64,000 nt of DNA from Orobanche coerulescens (lineage: Eukaryota > Streptophyta > Magnoliopsida > Lamiales > Orobanchaceae): NCBI GenBank assembly GCA_033398695.1, contig CM065804.1, forward strand, positions 124,615,501-124,679,500. The letters are read 5' to 3'. The position numbers and the translations under genes were made by a program. Shown here in pieces: positions 22,438 to 35,439 of this stretch; the stretch's first letter is position 1, and each line of letters begins with the position of its first letter. A model generated the notes under the pieces. That model was given only the letters and a program-made list of their open reading frames with translations, was not told the origin of the DNA and searched no databases.

Positions 22438-22996
22438 TTAGCGTGCGCTAGCCCTTGTGCGTAGCGTGCGCTAACGGGTATTTTGGGTAGTCCAGTACCC
22501 ACTGACCGAAAACGGTAGCACGCGCTACGTACCTTTTTGTAGCGTGCGCTACGGCTATGCACTTAGCGTGCGCTAACCCCAAAATGTTAGCGTGCGCTAA
22601 CGAATTATCTGATGCCCAGTACTGGAGTCCAGAACCTTCTGTCCTCTGATCTGATCTCGGTAGCGTGCGCTACAACCAACAATTAGCGTGCGCTACTACA
22701 CCATTTGCGTACGCTAAAAACCACTCATAACGTGCGCTATGAATTAATCCAATGCAGTCCAGTAGCCACTGGACTCAACCTGATCCGTCCTTAGCGCGCG
22801 CTGCACCAAATATTAGCGTGCGCTACTACAACCCACTAGCACGCGCTACTTACCACTCGTAGCGTGCGCTACTTATAACTGCCGGTCAGCACCTTCCGGA
22901 TCGGCCCAGTAACATTAGCGTGCGCTAATGCTGAGTGGTAGCGTGCGCTACCTGTACTAAATTAGCGCGCTAAAAATAGTACGTAGCGTGCGCTAC
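22438..22996 (-). repeat. U3 array of TAGCGTGCGCTA near-palindromes (Gypsy-H 3' LTR)
   Basis: About 18 copies or variants, including TTAGCGTGCGCTAA, GTAGCGTGCGCTAC, CTAGCACGCGCTAC, TTAGCGCGCGCT and TTGCGTACGCTAA. CAGTCCAGTAGCCACTGGAC-type spacers (CTACTGGACT family) lie between groups of copies. Confidence 0.9.
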
Positions 22997-23210
22997 TCCT
23001 CACGCACAGCCCACAATGAAAATGACAATGATGATAAACACGGCACGAAACTCCAATTAGATTAGTGATGAACGACGATTGATACACGATATAATTACTC
23101 TGAACGATGAATACCATGATTGAATATGAGTGACAAATGATCATTAACGAGTGAAATTACTGAATGATAAATACTGAATGATAATTACTGAATTACAACC
23201 GGGTATTACA

Positions 23211-23241
23211 TACACCCCCCCTTAAAAGTGTTTCATCCCCG
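23211..23241 (-). promoter_or_regulatory. Gypsy-H polypurine tract and hairpin
   Basis: On the minus strand: AGTTTCGGGGATGAAACACT, then TTTTAAGGGGGGGTGTA leading into the 3' LTR. It matches the Gypsy-B arrangement. Confidence 0.8.
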
Positions 23242-23244
23242 AAA

Positions 23245-24247
23245 CTAAGGGTCAAACAACTCGGGATAATTCTTCCGCATACTATCCTCGGTTTCCCAAG
23301 TAGCCTCTTCGATTCCGTGCCTAGACCACTGAATCTTAACCAAAGGAATCATCTTATTCCTCAACTGTTTGATTCGCCGCTCTAAAACTCGTATAGGACG
23401 CTCCTCATATGAATGATCGTCGGCGATCTCGATTTCACGAATCAAGTATGTGACTCGGGTCGGCAACATACTTCCGCAACTGAGAGACGTGAAACACATT
23501 ATGAATTCGGCTCAACGCCGGAGGTAAAGCCAACCGATAAGCTAACTCGCCTACTCGATCCAAAATCTAAAACGGTCCAATGAATCTCGGACTTAACTTT
23601 CCCCTCTTCCCAAAACGGAAGATACCACGACTCGGGGATACCTTGACCAACACGTGGTCACCTGTCTCAAACTCTAATGGTCGATGACGGTTATCTGCAT
23701 ATGATTTCTGTCGACTCTGAGCGGTCAACAAACGACTCCTGATCAAAGCTACCTTCTCACGGGCGGCTATAAGCATATCGGGCTCGGTGCCGATTGATTC
23801 TGATAGGTCATCCCAACACAAAGGAGATTGACAACGACGACCGTACAAGGCCTCGTAAGGTGCCATCTTAATCGAAGCATGCCAACTATTATTATACGTG
23901 AATTCGATCAATGGTAGTTGGGCTTCCCAATCGTCTTTCCAATCGAGGACGCATGCCCTCAACATGTACTCTAATGTCTGAATAGTCCTTTCTGATTGTC
24001 CGTCGGACTGAGGATGAAAAGCGGTACTGAGATTAAGCTGGGTTCCCATAGCACGATGAACTGATTTCCAAAAATGCGACACAAACCGTCCGTCACGATC
24101 GAAAATGATACTTTTAGGAGTACCGTGCAGTCTCACTATCTCTTTGATGAATAACTGGGCAAGTCTCTCGGGACCCCAAGTATCCTTAATCTCAAGAAAA
24201 TGAGCCGATTTAGTTATGTGGTCCACGATCACCCAGATCGTATTCAT
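23245..24247 (-). pseudogene. Gypsy-H pol: integrase core to chromodomain
   Basis: This is the C-terminal half of pol, separated from the N-terminal half by Copia-F. Integrase catalytic Asp lies in WVIVDHITKSAHF, the second Asp in FDRDGRFVSHFW, and Glu in QSERTIQTLE, so the DDE triad is intact. The GPY-like region (KLSPRFIGPF) is followed by a frameshift near 23500-23567. The tail IQWSRHGIEEATWETE is the chromodomain-like module that targets chromovirus insertion, ending YPELFDP and a stop at 23245. Reading across the deleted Copia-F restores continuity with [13 protein letters not shown] at 43050. The frameshifts may partly be sequence errors. Confidence 0.88.
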
Positions 24248-26194
24248 TGTTGGGATTCGGTGCCTAAAACGAAGGCCCAGCGGAAGCGGTAAAACGAAAA
24301 TTAATTCGATCCGAATCCCTACGAGGATCGATCGAGCTACGCATATACGAATATAAAATAAACAAAGGAAGATACGAAATCATACCCTTGTCGTCCGTTG
24401 ATTATATGGATTTCCTTCTCTTGAGCTATTCCCCAAATGATCCAAAATGCTCCAAGCCCTTGGATGATCCAACGCCGAAAAAACCGCATCTCTACTTGTC
24501 ACGCGCCGGAGAAACGAACGGAATGAAAACACTCGATTAACCTCTAAGGTTACGGCTAGAATCAAGTGATGAAGCTTTGATTATAACACTCTAAGTGTTT
24601 TAATTTATATCTCTCAATATATCTTTAATTTTCTCCAAGAACAATTAAGATGATATGAAGAAGATGATGAAGACAATAGAGAAAATGGTTTTTCTCTCTC
24701 TCTCTAACTCACTCTCACGTCTGGAATGGGTTGGTCAAAAGAAAGATGTCTTCATCCCTTTTATTCAACTCCCACTACTAGCAACAACTCATGCATGTGG
24801 GAATCTAACCCCACCTCCACCATTATCATACAATAAAGAATGGAGACATAAGTCCAAAATGAAGGTGGCTAGAAATGGGGCGGCCCATGGAGAAACGGAT
24901 GAGTTTGGTTCGCTTCGGACTCCGAGAGACCAAACAGATAAATTCCAATTCCGCTCCGATGTATTTGTATAGTTTAATTAATCCAATTAATTTCATCATA
25001 TCAAATACAAAATAATATAATTAATTTCTCCAAGAAATAATTATATACATGAATTAAATTAATCATCCAAGAATTTATTTAATTCATTAGCCGTAAATCA
25101 ATTTATCCAATAAATCGATTTAAACATCCAATGTTCCAAAATTAGATATCCAATATCTAATATTCATAATGAGAGAATTAGCTTGAATCATTCCATCGTC
25201 AATCCTATTGCGCGACTTCCTGTAGGTCCGTCTCATCAAGAATGGGAGGAACCAAAGAGTAGTAGCACCACCTAGCCACTGGCGGCCTACACTACTGCAC
25301 TTAATCGAGAACGAATGATTGGGATCATTCAAGAACCATTCGTCGTGAATACCAAGATAATGTATAAACCTTTCTTTCAAATGTCCCGATCAAGTTATAG
25401 AGTCACGATCACCAAACCCTATCTCGTATTTGACGCTATGCATGCGTTAATGCAAATCGAGATCATCGAGCCGTGTATCTAATACAACTAGCTCCAATGC
25501 TTTGGCCAAAGACTTATGATCTCATCTCCAATAACCGCATAGGACATATAACCCGCTCACTAACGGAGAAAGAATTCTATCTTGGTATTCGTAGGACTGC
25601 TACTTGCCCGCCAAGATGCACGCCGAGGTTGACCCCCGCCTTCCGCTTACATGTGGTCGAACTACTCTAATGAAAATCTTGACGTCACAAGCACATCCCT
25701 ACTAAATCCTCAAGTCGAAGGTTCACGAATACCTATCACAACCTTTCGATTCCGTCATTGATCGTCCCCGGAGTGAAATCCGTGTGACGAATCGAGGGTG
25801 AGTCGGTTCGAGTATACTAATCCAATTAGCATACCTATAACGTGTGCTCCCACTAACCATTAGTGTTCGACGTGCACTCTTCATGTCAAAGAACACGTCA
25901 TACAAGTCTTCACATAAACTTAACGCCTACCAAGTTTCATCGACTTATGCGAACGATTAAGTATTTGAGCTATAACCTTTCCAAAGGCCGACCCCTTATC
26001 CAATAAGGAGTGGAACGCTTTGCTCTCAAATACACGGACTAGTTTCTATATGTTTATTTACGAGTTAGGAATGCCAAGAACTACCAAGAAATAAAGAAAC
26101 ATTCATTTGCCTTATATAAATGGTTTACATAATTACAAGTACAATGCCCTCACTCAACAACCTCCGAGTGGCATTCGAGGGCATACTCCTAACA
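24248..26194 (-). mobile_element. Copia-F 3' LTR
   Basis: Same length as the 5' LTR but with many scattered small differences, mainly at CAG/CTG/GGCC positions. For example, CCAGTGCCG at 42832 is CCAAAGGCCG at 25981, and CAGTAACTACCAGTAA is CAAGAACTACCAAGAA. No gene was found; the 105-codon plus-strand frame at 24655 is an incidental LTR frame. Confidence 0.92.
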
Positions 26195-26211
26195 ATCTCC
26201 CACTTGCACTC
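26195..26211 (-). promoter_or_regulatory. Copia-F polypurine tract
   Basis: AAGTGGGAGAT immediately precedes the 3' LTR start TGTTAGGAG on the minus strand. Confidence 0.8.
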
Positions 26212-26439
26212 AATGCCACACACTATGGTATCTAATACCCATGTTCTCCAGATGACGCTCCAAGCTAGTCCGAGAAAGTGGCTTGGTCTGGATCGGCGAC
26301 GTTGTCACCGAGTCTACTCAGGCAAGACAATGTATCCCTTGCGAACAAATTCTCTTACGAGATGATACTTCCTCTCAATATGTTTGGTGTTGTGAAACCT
26401 CGCTCCTTGGCTCGCGCTACACGTCGTTGTCGCAAAGAT

Positions 26440-27660
26440 GAACAGCAAATTTCAAGACATGGTATTATTTGAAGTTCTCCTAAACTTCTTAATCCGTAAC
26501 CCTTCCTTGGAAGCCTCCGAGGCCGCTTGATACTCACCGACAGTGGAATCAAGCCGCGCTTTGCTTGGCGCTACGCCAAGATACCGCTCCTCCATTAAGA
26601 GTAAATATGTAGCCAAGTAGACATCGAGTCGCCCTTCGCCTTGGAAGTCCGAATCGGTGAATCCCACCACATCCAAATCTCCACCGCCATACATCGTAAC
26701 CATATCTCTAGTCCTTCTCAAGTACTTGAGAACGTTCTTTACGGCACCAATGTTCCCTACCCGGGTTTGCTCGAAACCTACTCACCACGCTTACAAGCAT
26801 GCGCGATGTCGTGTCTTGTACACAACATAGCATACATAAGGCTACCCACGGCCAAAGCATATGGTATATTACTCATTTCCTTTCGTTGTTCCTCATTTTG
26901 AGGACACATCTTCAAGGTGAGTTTTATTCCATGTCGCATCGGTAGGAACCTCTTTAGAATCATCCATCTTAAATCGCTTTAAGATTTTATCTATATAGAG
27001 TGCTTGGGAAAGACCTATTGTTCTCTTCGCTCTATCCCAGAGAGTCGAATACCAAGAATATAGGTAGCTTCTCCCAAGTCTTTCATGGAGAAATTACTCA
27101 AAGCCAAGCTTTCACGTAATCGAGCATTCCCACATCATTACCTATTAGTAGAATGTCATCTACATATAGTACTAAGAATGCGATCTTGCTCCCACTAACC
27201 CTCTTGTATACACAAGGTTCCTCTTCATTTTGCACGAAGTCAAACTCTTTGATCGCCTCGTCAAACGAAGGTTCCAACTACGCAACGCTTGCTTCACCAT
27301 AAATGGAACGTCAAGCTTGCACACTTTCGAATATCGACTGACACAAAGCCTTTAGCCGCTCCATATAGATTTCTCCTCGAGGAATCCATTAAGGAAAGCC
27401 TTTACGTCCATTTGCCATATCTCATAATCATGGTAGGCGCTATAGCAAGCATCATGCGAATAGACTTGATCATGGCTACGCGAGAAGGTATCGTGGTAAT
27501 CGATCCATTCCTTCTGGGTATAACCCTTTGCCACAAGCCTGGCCTTATAGGCGTCAACCTTGCCATCACCATCAGTCTTTCTCTTGTAGATCCACTTGTT
27601 CCCAATAGGCACTATGCCCTTGGGGCGGTCTACTAGAGTCCAGACCTGATTGACATGCAT
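26440..27660 (-). pseudogene. Copia-F reverse transcriptase and RNase H remnant
   Basis: The RT N-terminal part starts before 27600 (AKWREAMEAEIDSMHVNQVW, WIYKRKTDGDGKVDAYKARL, WQMDVKAFLNG). The catalytic YVDD is intact at 27155-27166 within LYVDDILLIG. The RT end reads SNIPYALAVGSLMYAMLCTR (about 26870-26810), with His for Pro in the following RHDIAHA. RNase H begins GGGDLDVVGFTDSDFQ (about 26690) and shows EYQAASEASKEG. Several frame changes separate these blocks. RVT_2-type RT of the Copia superfamily copies the element RNA into DNA. Some frameshifts may be base-calling artefacts. Confidence 0.85.
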
Positions 27661-28830
27661 CGAGTCTATCTCAGCTTCCATAGCTTCACGCCATTTCGCG
27701 GAGTCTACATCCACCATCGCTTGGTCATAGGTTGTTGGGTCGGTCTCTTGGCTATCACTTGGAACCTCATGGAGACCTAGCTCCTCTAAGTGCACAAGCC
27801 CATACCTCTCAGGTAAATGAGACACCCTACTAGACCTACGAGGTGGTTGTACTTGTGTTTCAGAAAGTTCGGTTCCAGTTTCTTGCACAGGTGTCTCTCG
27901 AGGAGTTTCATTGTATTCTTCTAAAGAAATACTTCTACCTGCTCCGCCTTCCTGAATGAACTCATCTTCCAGGAAGTGTGCTTGTAAAGCAACAATGATC
28001 CTTCGATCTTCGGGCATGTAGAATAGATATCCCATCGTCCCAGCACGGAATCCTATGAAACGCCCCTTCGCAGACCTAGCTTCCAACTTTTCCACCTTAG
28101 TCTTCTTGACATAAGCGGGACATCCCCAAATCCTAATATGATTAAGACTTGGTTTCCTTCCTTCCCACATCTCATGTGGAGTTTTAGGAACGGATTTGGA
28201 AGGACATCTGCTCAAGATATACGCGGTCAGAGTGCATACCCCCACGGTAAATCGGCAAGTCAAGATAGCTCAAGATGGAACGGACCATGTTCAACAGGTC
28301 CTTCCTTCTTTCTCGACACACCATTTAACCGAGGAGTACTGGAGGTGTTAGTTGTGAAACTATTCCATGTTCCTTAAGGAACTCGTCAAACTCCGTGCTC
28401 ATATACTCACCACCTCGGTCCGACCAAGTGCTTTGATATGATTACCGGCTTGTTTCTCGACTAGGGCCTTGAATTCCTGGAATTTCTCAAAGGCCTCGGA
28501 TTTATGTTTCATTAAGTATACATAACCATACCTAGTATGATCATCTCGTAAACGTAATGAAATATTGATATCCGTCACGTCCGCTTCCAAAGCACCACAT
28601 ACATCGGTATGGATTAATCCCGATTTATCGGCTCTTTGAAATGTCCTGTGAAGGGGACTTAGTCATTTTGCCTTTAAGGCAAGATTCACAAGTAGGAAAG
28701 GGATCCGATCCCAATGGACCCATAAGTCCATCTTTTTCCATCTTGTAAACCTTGGTCCGACCAACATGACCAAGTCTAAGATGCCATTTCAAAACTTGAT
28801 TGGTTTCATCCCTACCGCTTTTCTAGTTAT
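27661..28830 (-). pseudogene. Copia-F integrase and GAG-pre-integrase remnant
   Basis: From the right, the GAG-pre-integrase zinc region lies at about 28800-28660 (HLRLGHVGRTKV, then CESCLKGKMT). Integrase core parts follow at 28590-28400 (DDHTRYGYVYLMKHKSEAFEKF). The C-terminal part at 28263-27900 reads ILSRCPSKSVPKTPHEMWEG, IRIWGCPAYVK and GRFIGF. A Pro/Glu-rich linker leads to RT. These are standard Copia integrase-to-RT landmarks. The frame breaks around 28270-28400. Confidence 0.82.
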
Positions 28831-28919
28831 AGTATTCACAACTACTTTGTTGAGATTTAGATGATACAATCCATTCAACAATGTAGCAAGACTCACTAGT
28901 TTATTTCTAAAATAAATTT

Positions 28920-30010
28920 TGCAGAACCATCACCAATGAAAAATGAAAATCCTTTTCGGTCCATGACCGAATGGATACAATGTTTTTGTGCCCCTTGGGC
29001 AAAACAAGTACATCTTCTAAAGTCAAAACAAAGCCGGATTCTAAACCCAAAAGAAGTGATCCTATGTCGGTCGCCTCGACACTATGCCCGCTCCGACCGT
29101 GATCATAACTTCTCCGGCTCCAAGCTTCCTACTTTGTTCCAGATCCCGATTCACGGTACAAATATGAGAACTAGCACCTAATCCAAGATTCAGAAGTAGA
29201 AAATACAGAGCGTAACAATTAGTTTCCAAAACTAAAAGTTCTCAGACTGAAGTGCCATGAAGAATCTGGATGTCTCTAGCCCAAAGGGCCCACCACCGCA
29301 CTTGAGACAAGCATCCTTCTTCTTCTTGTTCTTTGGAACCATCGGGGCCTTGCCCTTTCCCTTAAGGTCCTTAGCTTGTGGTCCATCCGCTTCTTGGTCT
29401 TTTTCTTCTTATTCTTAGACTTCCGAAGTCCGTAAGAAATCACAAGTGCACTCCTTCATCCGCGGGGTCTTCATCCGAGACCGAGCGGTCACCAGCTTGT
29501 TCATTAGCCCACTAAGTTACATGCAATCTCATTGCGATTGAAGTTCATAACAAACTGTGAGAAGGAATCGTGAGAGACTGTAGGATAAGGTCGGTTTGGA
29601 GAGAAGTATCCATTTTAAAATCAAGAGCCTCCAATCTCTCGATCATGGATATCATTTTGAGGACGTGTTCCCCAACCTTCTCACCTTCCTTCATCCTTGC
29701 ACCGGTCAGCTTGCTTGGATATCTCATATCTAGCAGCTCACTGTGCTCACCATAAAGCTCGGTTAAGTGAGATAGAATCGCCAGCGAAGTCATTTTCTCA
29801 TGAGCTCTCAAGCTCATTAGACATGGAAGCCATCATATAAGCACGGACTTTCACGTCATCCTTAACCCACTTTTCGTGGTTTTCAATCTCTTCTGATTGG
29901 CTCGAGTCCGCATAGGAGGCGCCGAATGTCCGTCTCCAAGACGTATCCCGGTGCCTCTATACCGAGGACAATCATCGACATGGAGCCAATCCACAAAGTT
30001 AGGTCCCATT
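28920..30010 (-). pseudogene. Copia-F gag and protease-region remnant
   Basis: Gag starts near 30010 (LNGTxxCVDWL-type opening, broken). The central block at 29817-29545 reads KMTSLAILSHLTELYGEHSE, EGEKVGEHVLKMI and TSLQTDLILQSL. A Lys-rich stretch lies at 29440-29330. The zinc knuckle is eroded (KDACLKCGGGPFG near 29310), with its distal His and Cys gone. The protease region near 29170-29100 reads HICTVNRDLEQSRKLGAG in the right order. Same family as Copia-I. Confidence 0.75.
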
Positions 30011-31882
30011 AAGGTGTTCTTTTCTAGTAGAATCGAGTGGATTCATTGTCATATTGAGATTTGTCTCGCATTAAGTATAACAGACATTAGTGACTTGTTA
30101 TATTATGATCGAGTATAGAATTAAGGTCTTTTCTATTCTTGTTACCCAAACTCCCACTATTTTTATCGGAACAACACACTCCCATGTGAAATCCGAAGTA
30201 TCGTCGCTCTACTTCATAGTGGTGATCGAGTTCTTTATAAATCTTAATAGAGGGCAACCGAATGTGTTTCTAGTCTATTAATTTTCATAAAGTGGTGTCC
30301 AACACCAACCCATCTAATGGATGATTCGATCTTCTTTTTCCCCTTGTTCACTCCCCTCAACCTATACGGTTTCTATGGTTCGTGAACAAGTTAAGTTTAT
30401 ACCATTGACGCAAATCGGCCACAATTGAATCTTATCCGCAACCTATCGTGTTTCTAGGGATAAAATTTGGTCCAACCGAAGGCATCCAATGCGCTCCCGG
30501 TAATTTAGCCGTCCTCCCGAACGACTACCCTGATAACTCGGAAGCATAGCACATCCGGTTTGGATTTCAATTTCCCGAAAGCTCGATGGAGGAAGGAAAA
30601 CCTTGAAACCTTATAAACTTAATAATTTGTTGTGGAGAATTTTCGCGATTAACGTTACACTTTGCACATTAATCATTTTATAGCGTTTTTTGCATTCATA
30701 CAATATGTAACAACCATTCACAACCTAGTTGCTACCAACATGTGGTTCATGGAACGTTCATAGAAAACAAAAACTCCGTAATCTAATTACAAGTCTTCGT
30801 CTTGAATCTTCATCTTCTCGAAACGGATCTTCCTCCGGTCTTCGTCATTACATATAAATTTTACATTGAAAAATTGCATCCTAGATACAAATATTTCTAG
30901 TAAAATAAATAGGCTCAAAACGGCCTTTACAACCCAATCGAATAAAACGAACGATTCAAACTAAGTCCATGAACCACATCCCCATTCAAAAGCATTCATC
31001 CAATAAATACTCAATAAATGGATAGCGAGAAGATTACATATGATCCAATCAATAATCAATAAATAGAATTGATCCAATCAATTCAACAATAATCGACAAT
31101 TTAATTTTCGTCCAGAGTGTACCCTTAAAATATTTTCTTTGAGTTTTCCTCATCAAAAATTCCAAATTAATGATTTTAATACAGAAAATTCAATAATCGA
31201 AAATATATCAAAACGAGACCCGGTGCCCGACACTGAAATCGCCAAGAAGACTGTGCTCCGCCGGCAGCCTACAGCCACGCCCGCACCTACAGCCACGCCC
31301 GGCTCCAGACAGAAAGGGGGCCTCGATCATGCCCGGACACGCCCGGCAGCCTAACAAACACGCTCGGCCGGATACAAGAACGCGCGCTGCCAAGCACTAC
31401 CGATACAAGAAGCGCGGCCGCATCGACCCAGCAACAAGAACGCCGGCCGGACATACAAGAACGCTCGCCAAGCACTGGCCGATACAAAGAAGCGCTGCAT
31501 CGACTCAGCCTAACAAAGAACGCCGGCGGATACAAAGCAAGCGTCGGCCGGATCAATGAGCACTCGGCTCGACATAGCTGACGCGGCCGGCTGCATCGGC
31601 AGAATAAAGAAGCGTCCGGCCACGGCCCGGACGTGCTCGGCCACACTCCGCAGCTGTATGGAAAATCGTCCAACAATTCGATACAGCTCGTTTTCGGGCA
31701 GATTTCTAAAATCCTGTTATTCCTGATCTGAATATTATTAATATAAATCATATTTCCAAGAAAAACCTGATTTATATCATAACATAAAATCACGGAAAAA
31801 CGACACTACGACGAACAATAAAATATCTACGATTATTAAAGTGATTCTAAATCACAAAATAAGCATTCCAAATGCTAAATAT
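30011..31882 (-). mobile_element. Copia-F leader, up to the Gypsy-G insertion
   Basis: Non-coding. It is homologous to the Copia-I leader (for example GGGTTGTAAAGGCC on the minus strand near 30930). It holds a GC-rich repeat zone at 31210-31640. The 168-codon minus-strand frame at 31287-31793 is a by-product of that GC-rich sequence. Ends at the Gypsy-G target AATAT (31878-31882). Confidence 0.75.
31370..31600. repeat. Degenerate tandem repeat of about 79 bp, GC-rich
   Basis: Units begin GATACAAGAACGC (31371), ACATACAAGAACGC (31451) and GATACAAAGCAAGCG (about 31529). They share GCCAAGCACT and CGATACAA.GAAGCGC blocks. Confidence 0.7.
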
Positions 31883-34174
31883 TGTAACACCCCAAACTCG
31901 GCGGATATTACAGTGCCGTAGATCCCCAACTGGGACCTACCAGGCAAATGAAAATGAATGAATTACACAAGATAAATGTAGTACCGAACTACATTACAAC
32001 AATAATTACTCCGATGAGGAGTTTAGTTACAACATACCAGGACAATACCGAATACTAGTGTATTTTATATGAAGATAAAATACACAACACTGAATGAAAC
32101 GGAGTATCCAAATGAAAATCATAGCGGAAAATAAAGGACAATAATATGAATAATCAAAGATCGGGGCCCCTACTAGTATCACTAGGACTCCTCGACATCA
32201 ACATGCTATTCCCGTGCGTTTGCCTTGCCATGACTAAAAACAAAATCCCCAAACGGGGTCACATAAAGAACAACAATCCTCAAGGGTTGAAAAATACACA
32301 ATCATGATTTAATCAAGTTAAGAAATATTCTTAGTTATGAATTACGCAAGAGGAGTATCATAGTACGCCGTAATGTTACGTGCAAGTGTACAACACTGTC
32401 CGTGTACCTAATTAGTCTCACGAGACAATATGACCCGTGTGCACGGTCTAATGTATCGGTGAACCCAATACAATAACCATCGTGTGCCCGACTAAAATTC
32501 CACACGCACACACCCGCCACGCAATATGAACCCGGAAGGTCACATGAACGAGAATGACCATAATGAATATCAATGAATAATAATTAGACAAGGCCAAGAA
32601 TGACTCACCGAGATGAGAGTAATAATGAAATGAATGATAGCTCAACGAAAAGATTGGAACCGCTGCTCCTTATGATCAAGTGATTAATTGACAATAACAA
32701 GTTTTAATATGATTAATACAATGATGAATGAGTTATGATTATGAGTGATCAACAACAAAAGGTATGAATATCCTTTTAACCGGTAAGAATTAACTTACTC
32801 AACACCGATGAAGAATGTCCGTCCACGAACAACGTCCTAAATGAAGTGTCGGTCGCACGAACAACCTTAATTCAATACAATTACCGACAATCCGATCAAT
32901 ATACGAATTAAACACGAATATAACGAACTTAAAACGTCGATACGATAAAACTAAGTCCATTGAGGTATTGAAACAAACACGTTGCGTCAAAACTCCGATT
33001 GTTTACAATCAAACTTCAATATACCAATATCAAATCCCCCAAGAAGTGTTTCAAACCAATAAAACATTTCCAATACGATCAATAATCCGTTATGAATATC
33101 CAAAAATGTGATTATAACAACAATTAGTCGAAAATCCCCAATTCCAACTCGATTTACAAGGTGTTCTTGAATAATCCCTCAATAATCCAATGAATCCTTA
33201 TACAAACTCATAATCATATACATATCCCTTCATATATCATGATTATAACGTCCAAAACATCCTATTTCAACACAAAATCGAAGTCCAAAGTGTTGAAGGA
33301 ATTACCTCTTGATGATCCAAGTGCTTTAATCCGAAGAATACGCGTTAGATTGATTATTCGGGCTTCACGATCGAAAGGAGATGAAGAAAATCAAACACCC
33401 AAATGATTTGTGAAGGAAAAACCTTCCCTCAAGCTTCCTCTCTCGGTTGCAAGTGAAAAAAATGGGAAAGGAATGGAAGAAATCTTTGAAAAAACGAATT
33501 TAAGGAGTTGTGCTGCCGGACACGGCCCGTGCCGATCGGCACGGTCGTGTCGCATACCGGCCGACATTGGTCGACATGACTCGACCGTGTCCTCGCTTGA
33601 CACGGTCGCGCGCCGAGGGCCTCCCGACAGATGACCCGTCCGGCCGACTTCGGCATGACTCGACCGTGCTGCGACACGGTCGGGCGTGGCCGGGCGGTCC
33701 CTGGCTTATCCGGAAGGGTTCGACTCGGCCGTGCCAGACGACACGGTCGGGTCCTGAGGCGAACACTTCGCACTTTCCGGACGAGTACGGCACGGGCCGT
33801 GTCGGACGACACGGCCGAGTTCGTTCGGCAGTGATCGGCCAATGAGCGGTTGAGCTAAAACGACCATAACTCTCTCGGACTCCGATTGACTCAGCGTTTG
33901 AACCATTGGAAAGCTAATTCGATGCTCTATAATATTGCAAAGATTTAGAATTTTTGGAGTTACCAAAAATTAATGGTGATCTAACAAAGTCGAACTCAAA
34001 TGAGGACAGTTGAAACAATGAACAATAACGATACACAACTCAAGTTTTTCCGAGCGGTGAACACGGTGAATGAACATGATTGATGAATGATTATAATTGA
34101 GTGAAAATCCACCGAGTGACAATCACCGAATGAAATTATCAATGATAATGACTGAATTACAACCGGGTATTACA
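31883..34174 (-). mobile_element. Gypsy-G 3' LTR
   Basis: On the minus strand it starts TGTAATACCCGG and ends GGGGTGTTACA. The outer parts are similar to the Gypsy-H LTR, but the U3 array is different. A PPT (TTTTTAAGGGGGGG with an AGTTTCGGGGACGAAACT hairpin) lies at 34175-34215. Confidence 0.93.
33519..33822 (-). repeat. U3 array of GACACGG/CCGTGTC motifs (Gypsy-G 3' LTR)
   Basis: Repeated GACACGGTCG, GACACGGCCG and CGGGCCGTGTCGG in both orientations, at irregular spacing. It occupies the position of the Gypsy-H dodecamer array. The 5' LTR copy is at 40374-40690. Long open frames on both strands here come from the lack of stops in GC-rich DNA. Confidence 0.8.
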
Positions 34175-34209
34175 TACTCCCCCCCTTAAAAAGAGTTTCG
34201 TCCCCGAAA

Positions 34210-35439
34210 CTAAGGGTCAAACAACTCGGGATAACTCTCCCGCATATTCTCCTCGGTTTCCCCAGTGGCCTCTTCGACTCCGCGTCTAGACCACTGAATC
34301 TTGACTAAAGGGATCGTCTTGTTCCTCAACTGTTTGATTCGCCGCTCTAACACTCGTACAGGACGCTCCTCGTACGAATGATCATCCGCGATCTCGATTT
34401 CTTCGAATTGAAGTATGTGACTCGGGTCGGCAACATACTTCCGCAACTGAGAGACGAAACACATTACGAATTCGGCTCAACGCCGGAGGTAACGCCAATC
34501 GATAAGCTAACTCGCCTACTCGATCCAAAATTTCAAACGGTCCAATGAATCTTGGGCTCAACTTCCCCCGTTTTCCGAAACGGAAAAATTCCTCGACTCG
34601 GGGATATCTTGACCAAAACATGGTCACCCGTCTCGAACTCTAGTGGTTGACGACGATTATCCGCATACGATTTACGCCGACTCGAAATGTCAACATACGA
34701 CTCTTGATCAAAGCTACCTTCTCCCGGACGGCTATAAGCATATCGGGCTCGGTGCCGATTGATTCTAACAAGTCATCCTAACACAAAGGAGATCGACAAA
34801 GACGACCGTACAAGGCCTCGTAAGCTGCCATCTTAATGGAAGCATGCCAACTATTATTATACGTGAACTCGATCAACTGTAGTTGGGCTTCCCAATCGTC
34901 CTTCCAATCGAGGACGCATGCCCTCAACATGTCCTCTAATGTCTGAATAGTTCTCTCTGATTGTCCGTCGGACTGAGGATGAAAGGCGATCGAGATTAAG
35001 CCGAGTTCCCATAGCACGATGAACTGATTTCCAAAATGTGACACAACCCGTCCATCACGATCGGAAACAATACTTTTAGAGTACTGCAGTCTCACTATCT
35101 CCTTGATGAACAATCTGGGCCTCTTGGGACTCCACAAATCCTTGATCTCAAGGAAATGAGTTGATTTAGTTAAGCGGTCCGCGATCACTCGATCGTATTT
35201 ATGCCACGATGACTCGTCGGCAATTCGTGATGAATTCCATAGAAATGTCTTCCCACTTCCATTCTCGAATAGGAGCGGTATCGAGATACTCGCGGTCGCC
35301 GAGGTTCCATCTTGACTTGTTGAGTTAAGCATCTCGAAACAAATTCTGCGACTTCTCGCTTCATATTACTCCACCAGTAATTTTGTTTCAAGTCCTTGTA
35401 CATCTTGTTGGACCGGATGAATGTAATAAGGGGTAGCAT
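34210..35439 (-). pseudogene. Gypsy-G integrase and chromodomain remnant
   Basis: From the right, the zinc-binding part [21 protein letters not shown] lies at about 35400-35340. Core blocks are DRLTKSTHFLEIKD (35210), SDRDGRVVSHF, HPQSDGQSERTIQTLE (34990-34940) and HASIKMAAYEALYG (34830). RFGKRGKLSPRFIGPFEILD (34590) and chromodomain-like IQWSRRGVEEATGETE at about 34290 follow, where Gly replaces the Trp seen in Gypsy-H (ATWETE). The frame changes several times. The element no longer encodes a full integrase as written. Confidence 0.85.

Larger units (their letters stand above)
20822..23210 (-). mobile_element. Gypsy-H 3' LTR
   Basis: On the minus strand it starts TGTAATACCCGG (23210) and ends GGGGTGTTACA (20822). 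It carries the dodecamer array and a TATA box. Differences from the 5' LTR are concentrated at CAG/CTG sites, such as ATTACAGTGCC versus ATTAAGTGCC. Confidence 0.93.

Noticed and set aside
22438..22996. CRISPR-like array of palindromic repeats
   Set aside because: Spacing is irregular, repeats are only 12 bp and variable, and the host is a plant; they are LTR promoter motifs.
24655..24972. 105-codon plus-strand frame
   Set aside because: Lies in the Copia-F 3' LTR, is not kept at the same length in the 5' LTR, and has no recognisable domain.
31287..31793. 168-codon minus-strand open frame
   Set aside because: It lies in the GC-rich repeated leader of Copia-F; composition effect, Cys/Ser/Arg-rich with no family.
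33429..33845. Overlapping 97-137 codon open frames on both strands
   Set aside because: They fall in the GC-rich palindrome array of the Gypsy-G LTR, where stop codons are rare; no domain and not shared intact with the other LTR.
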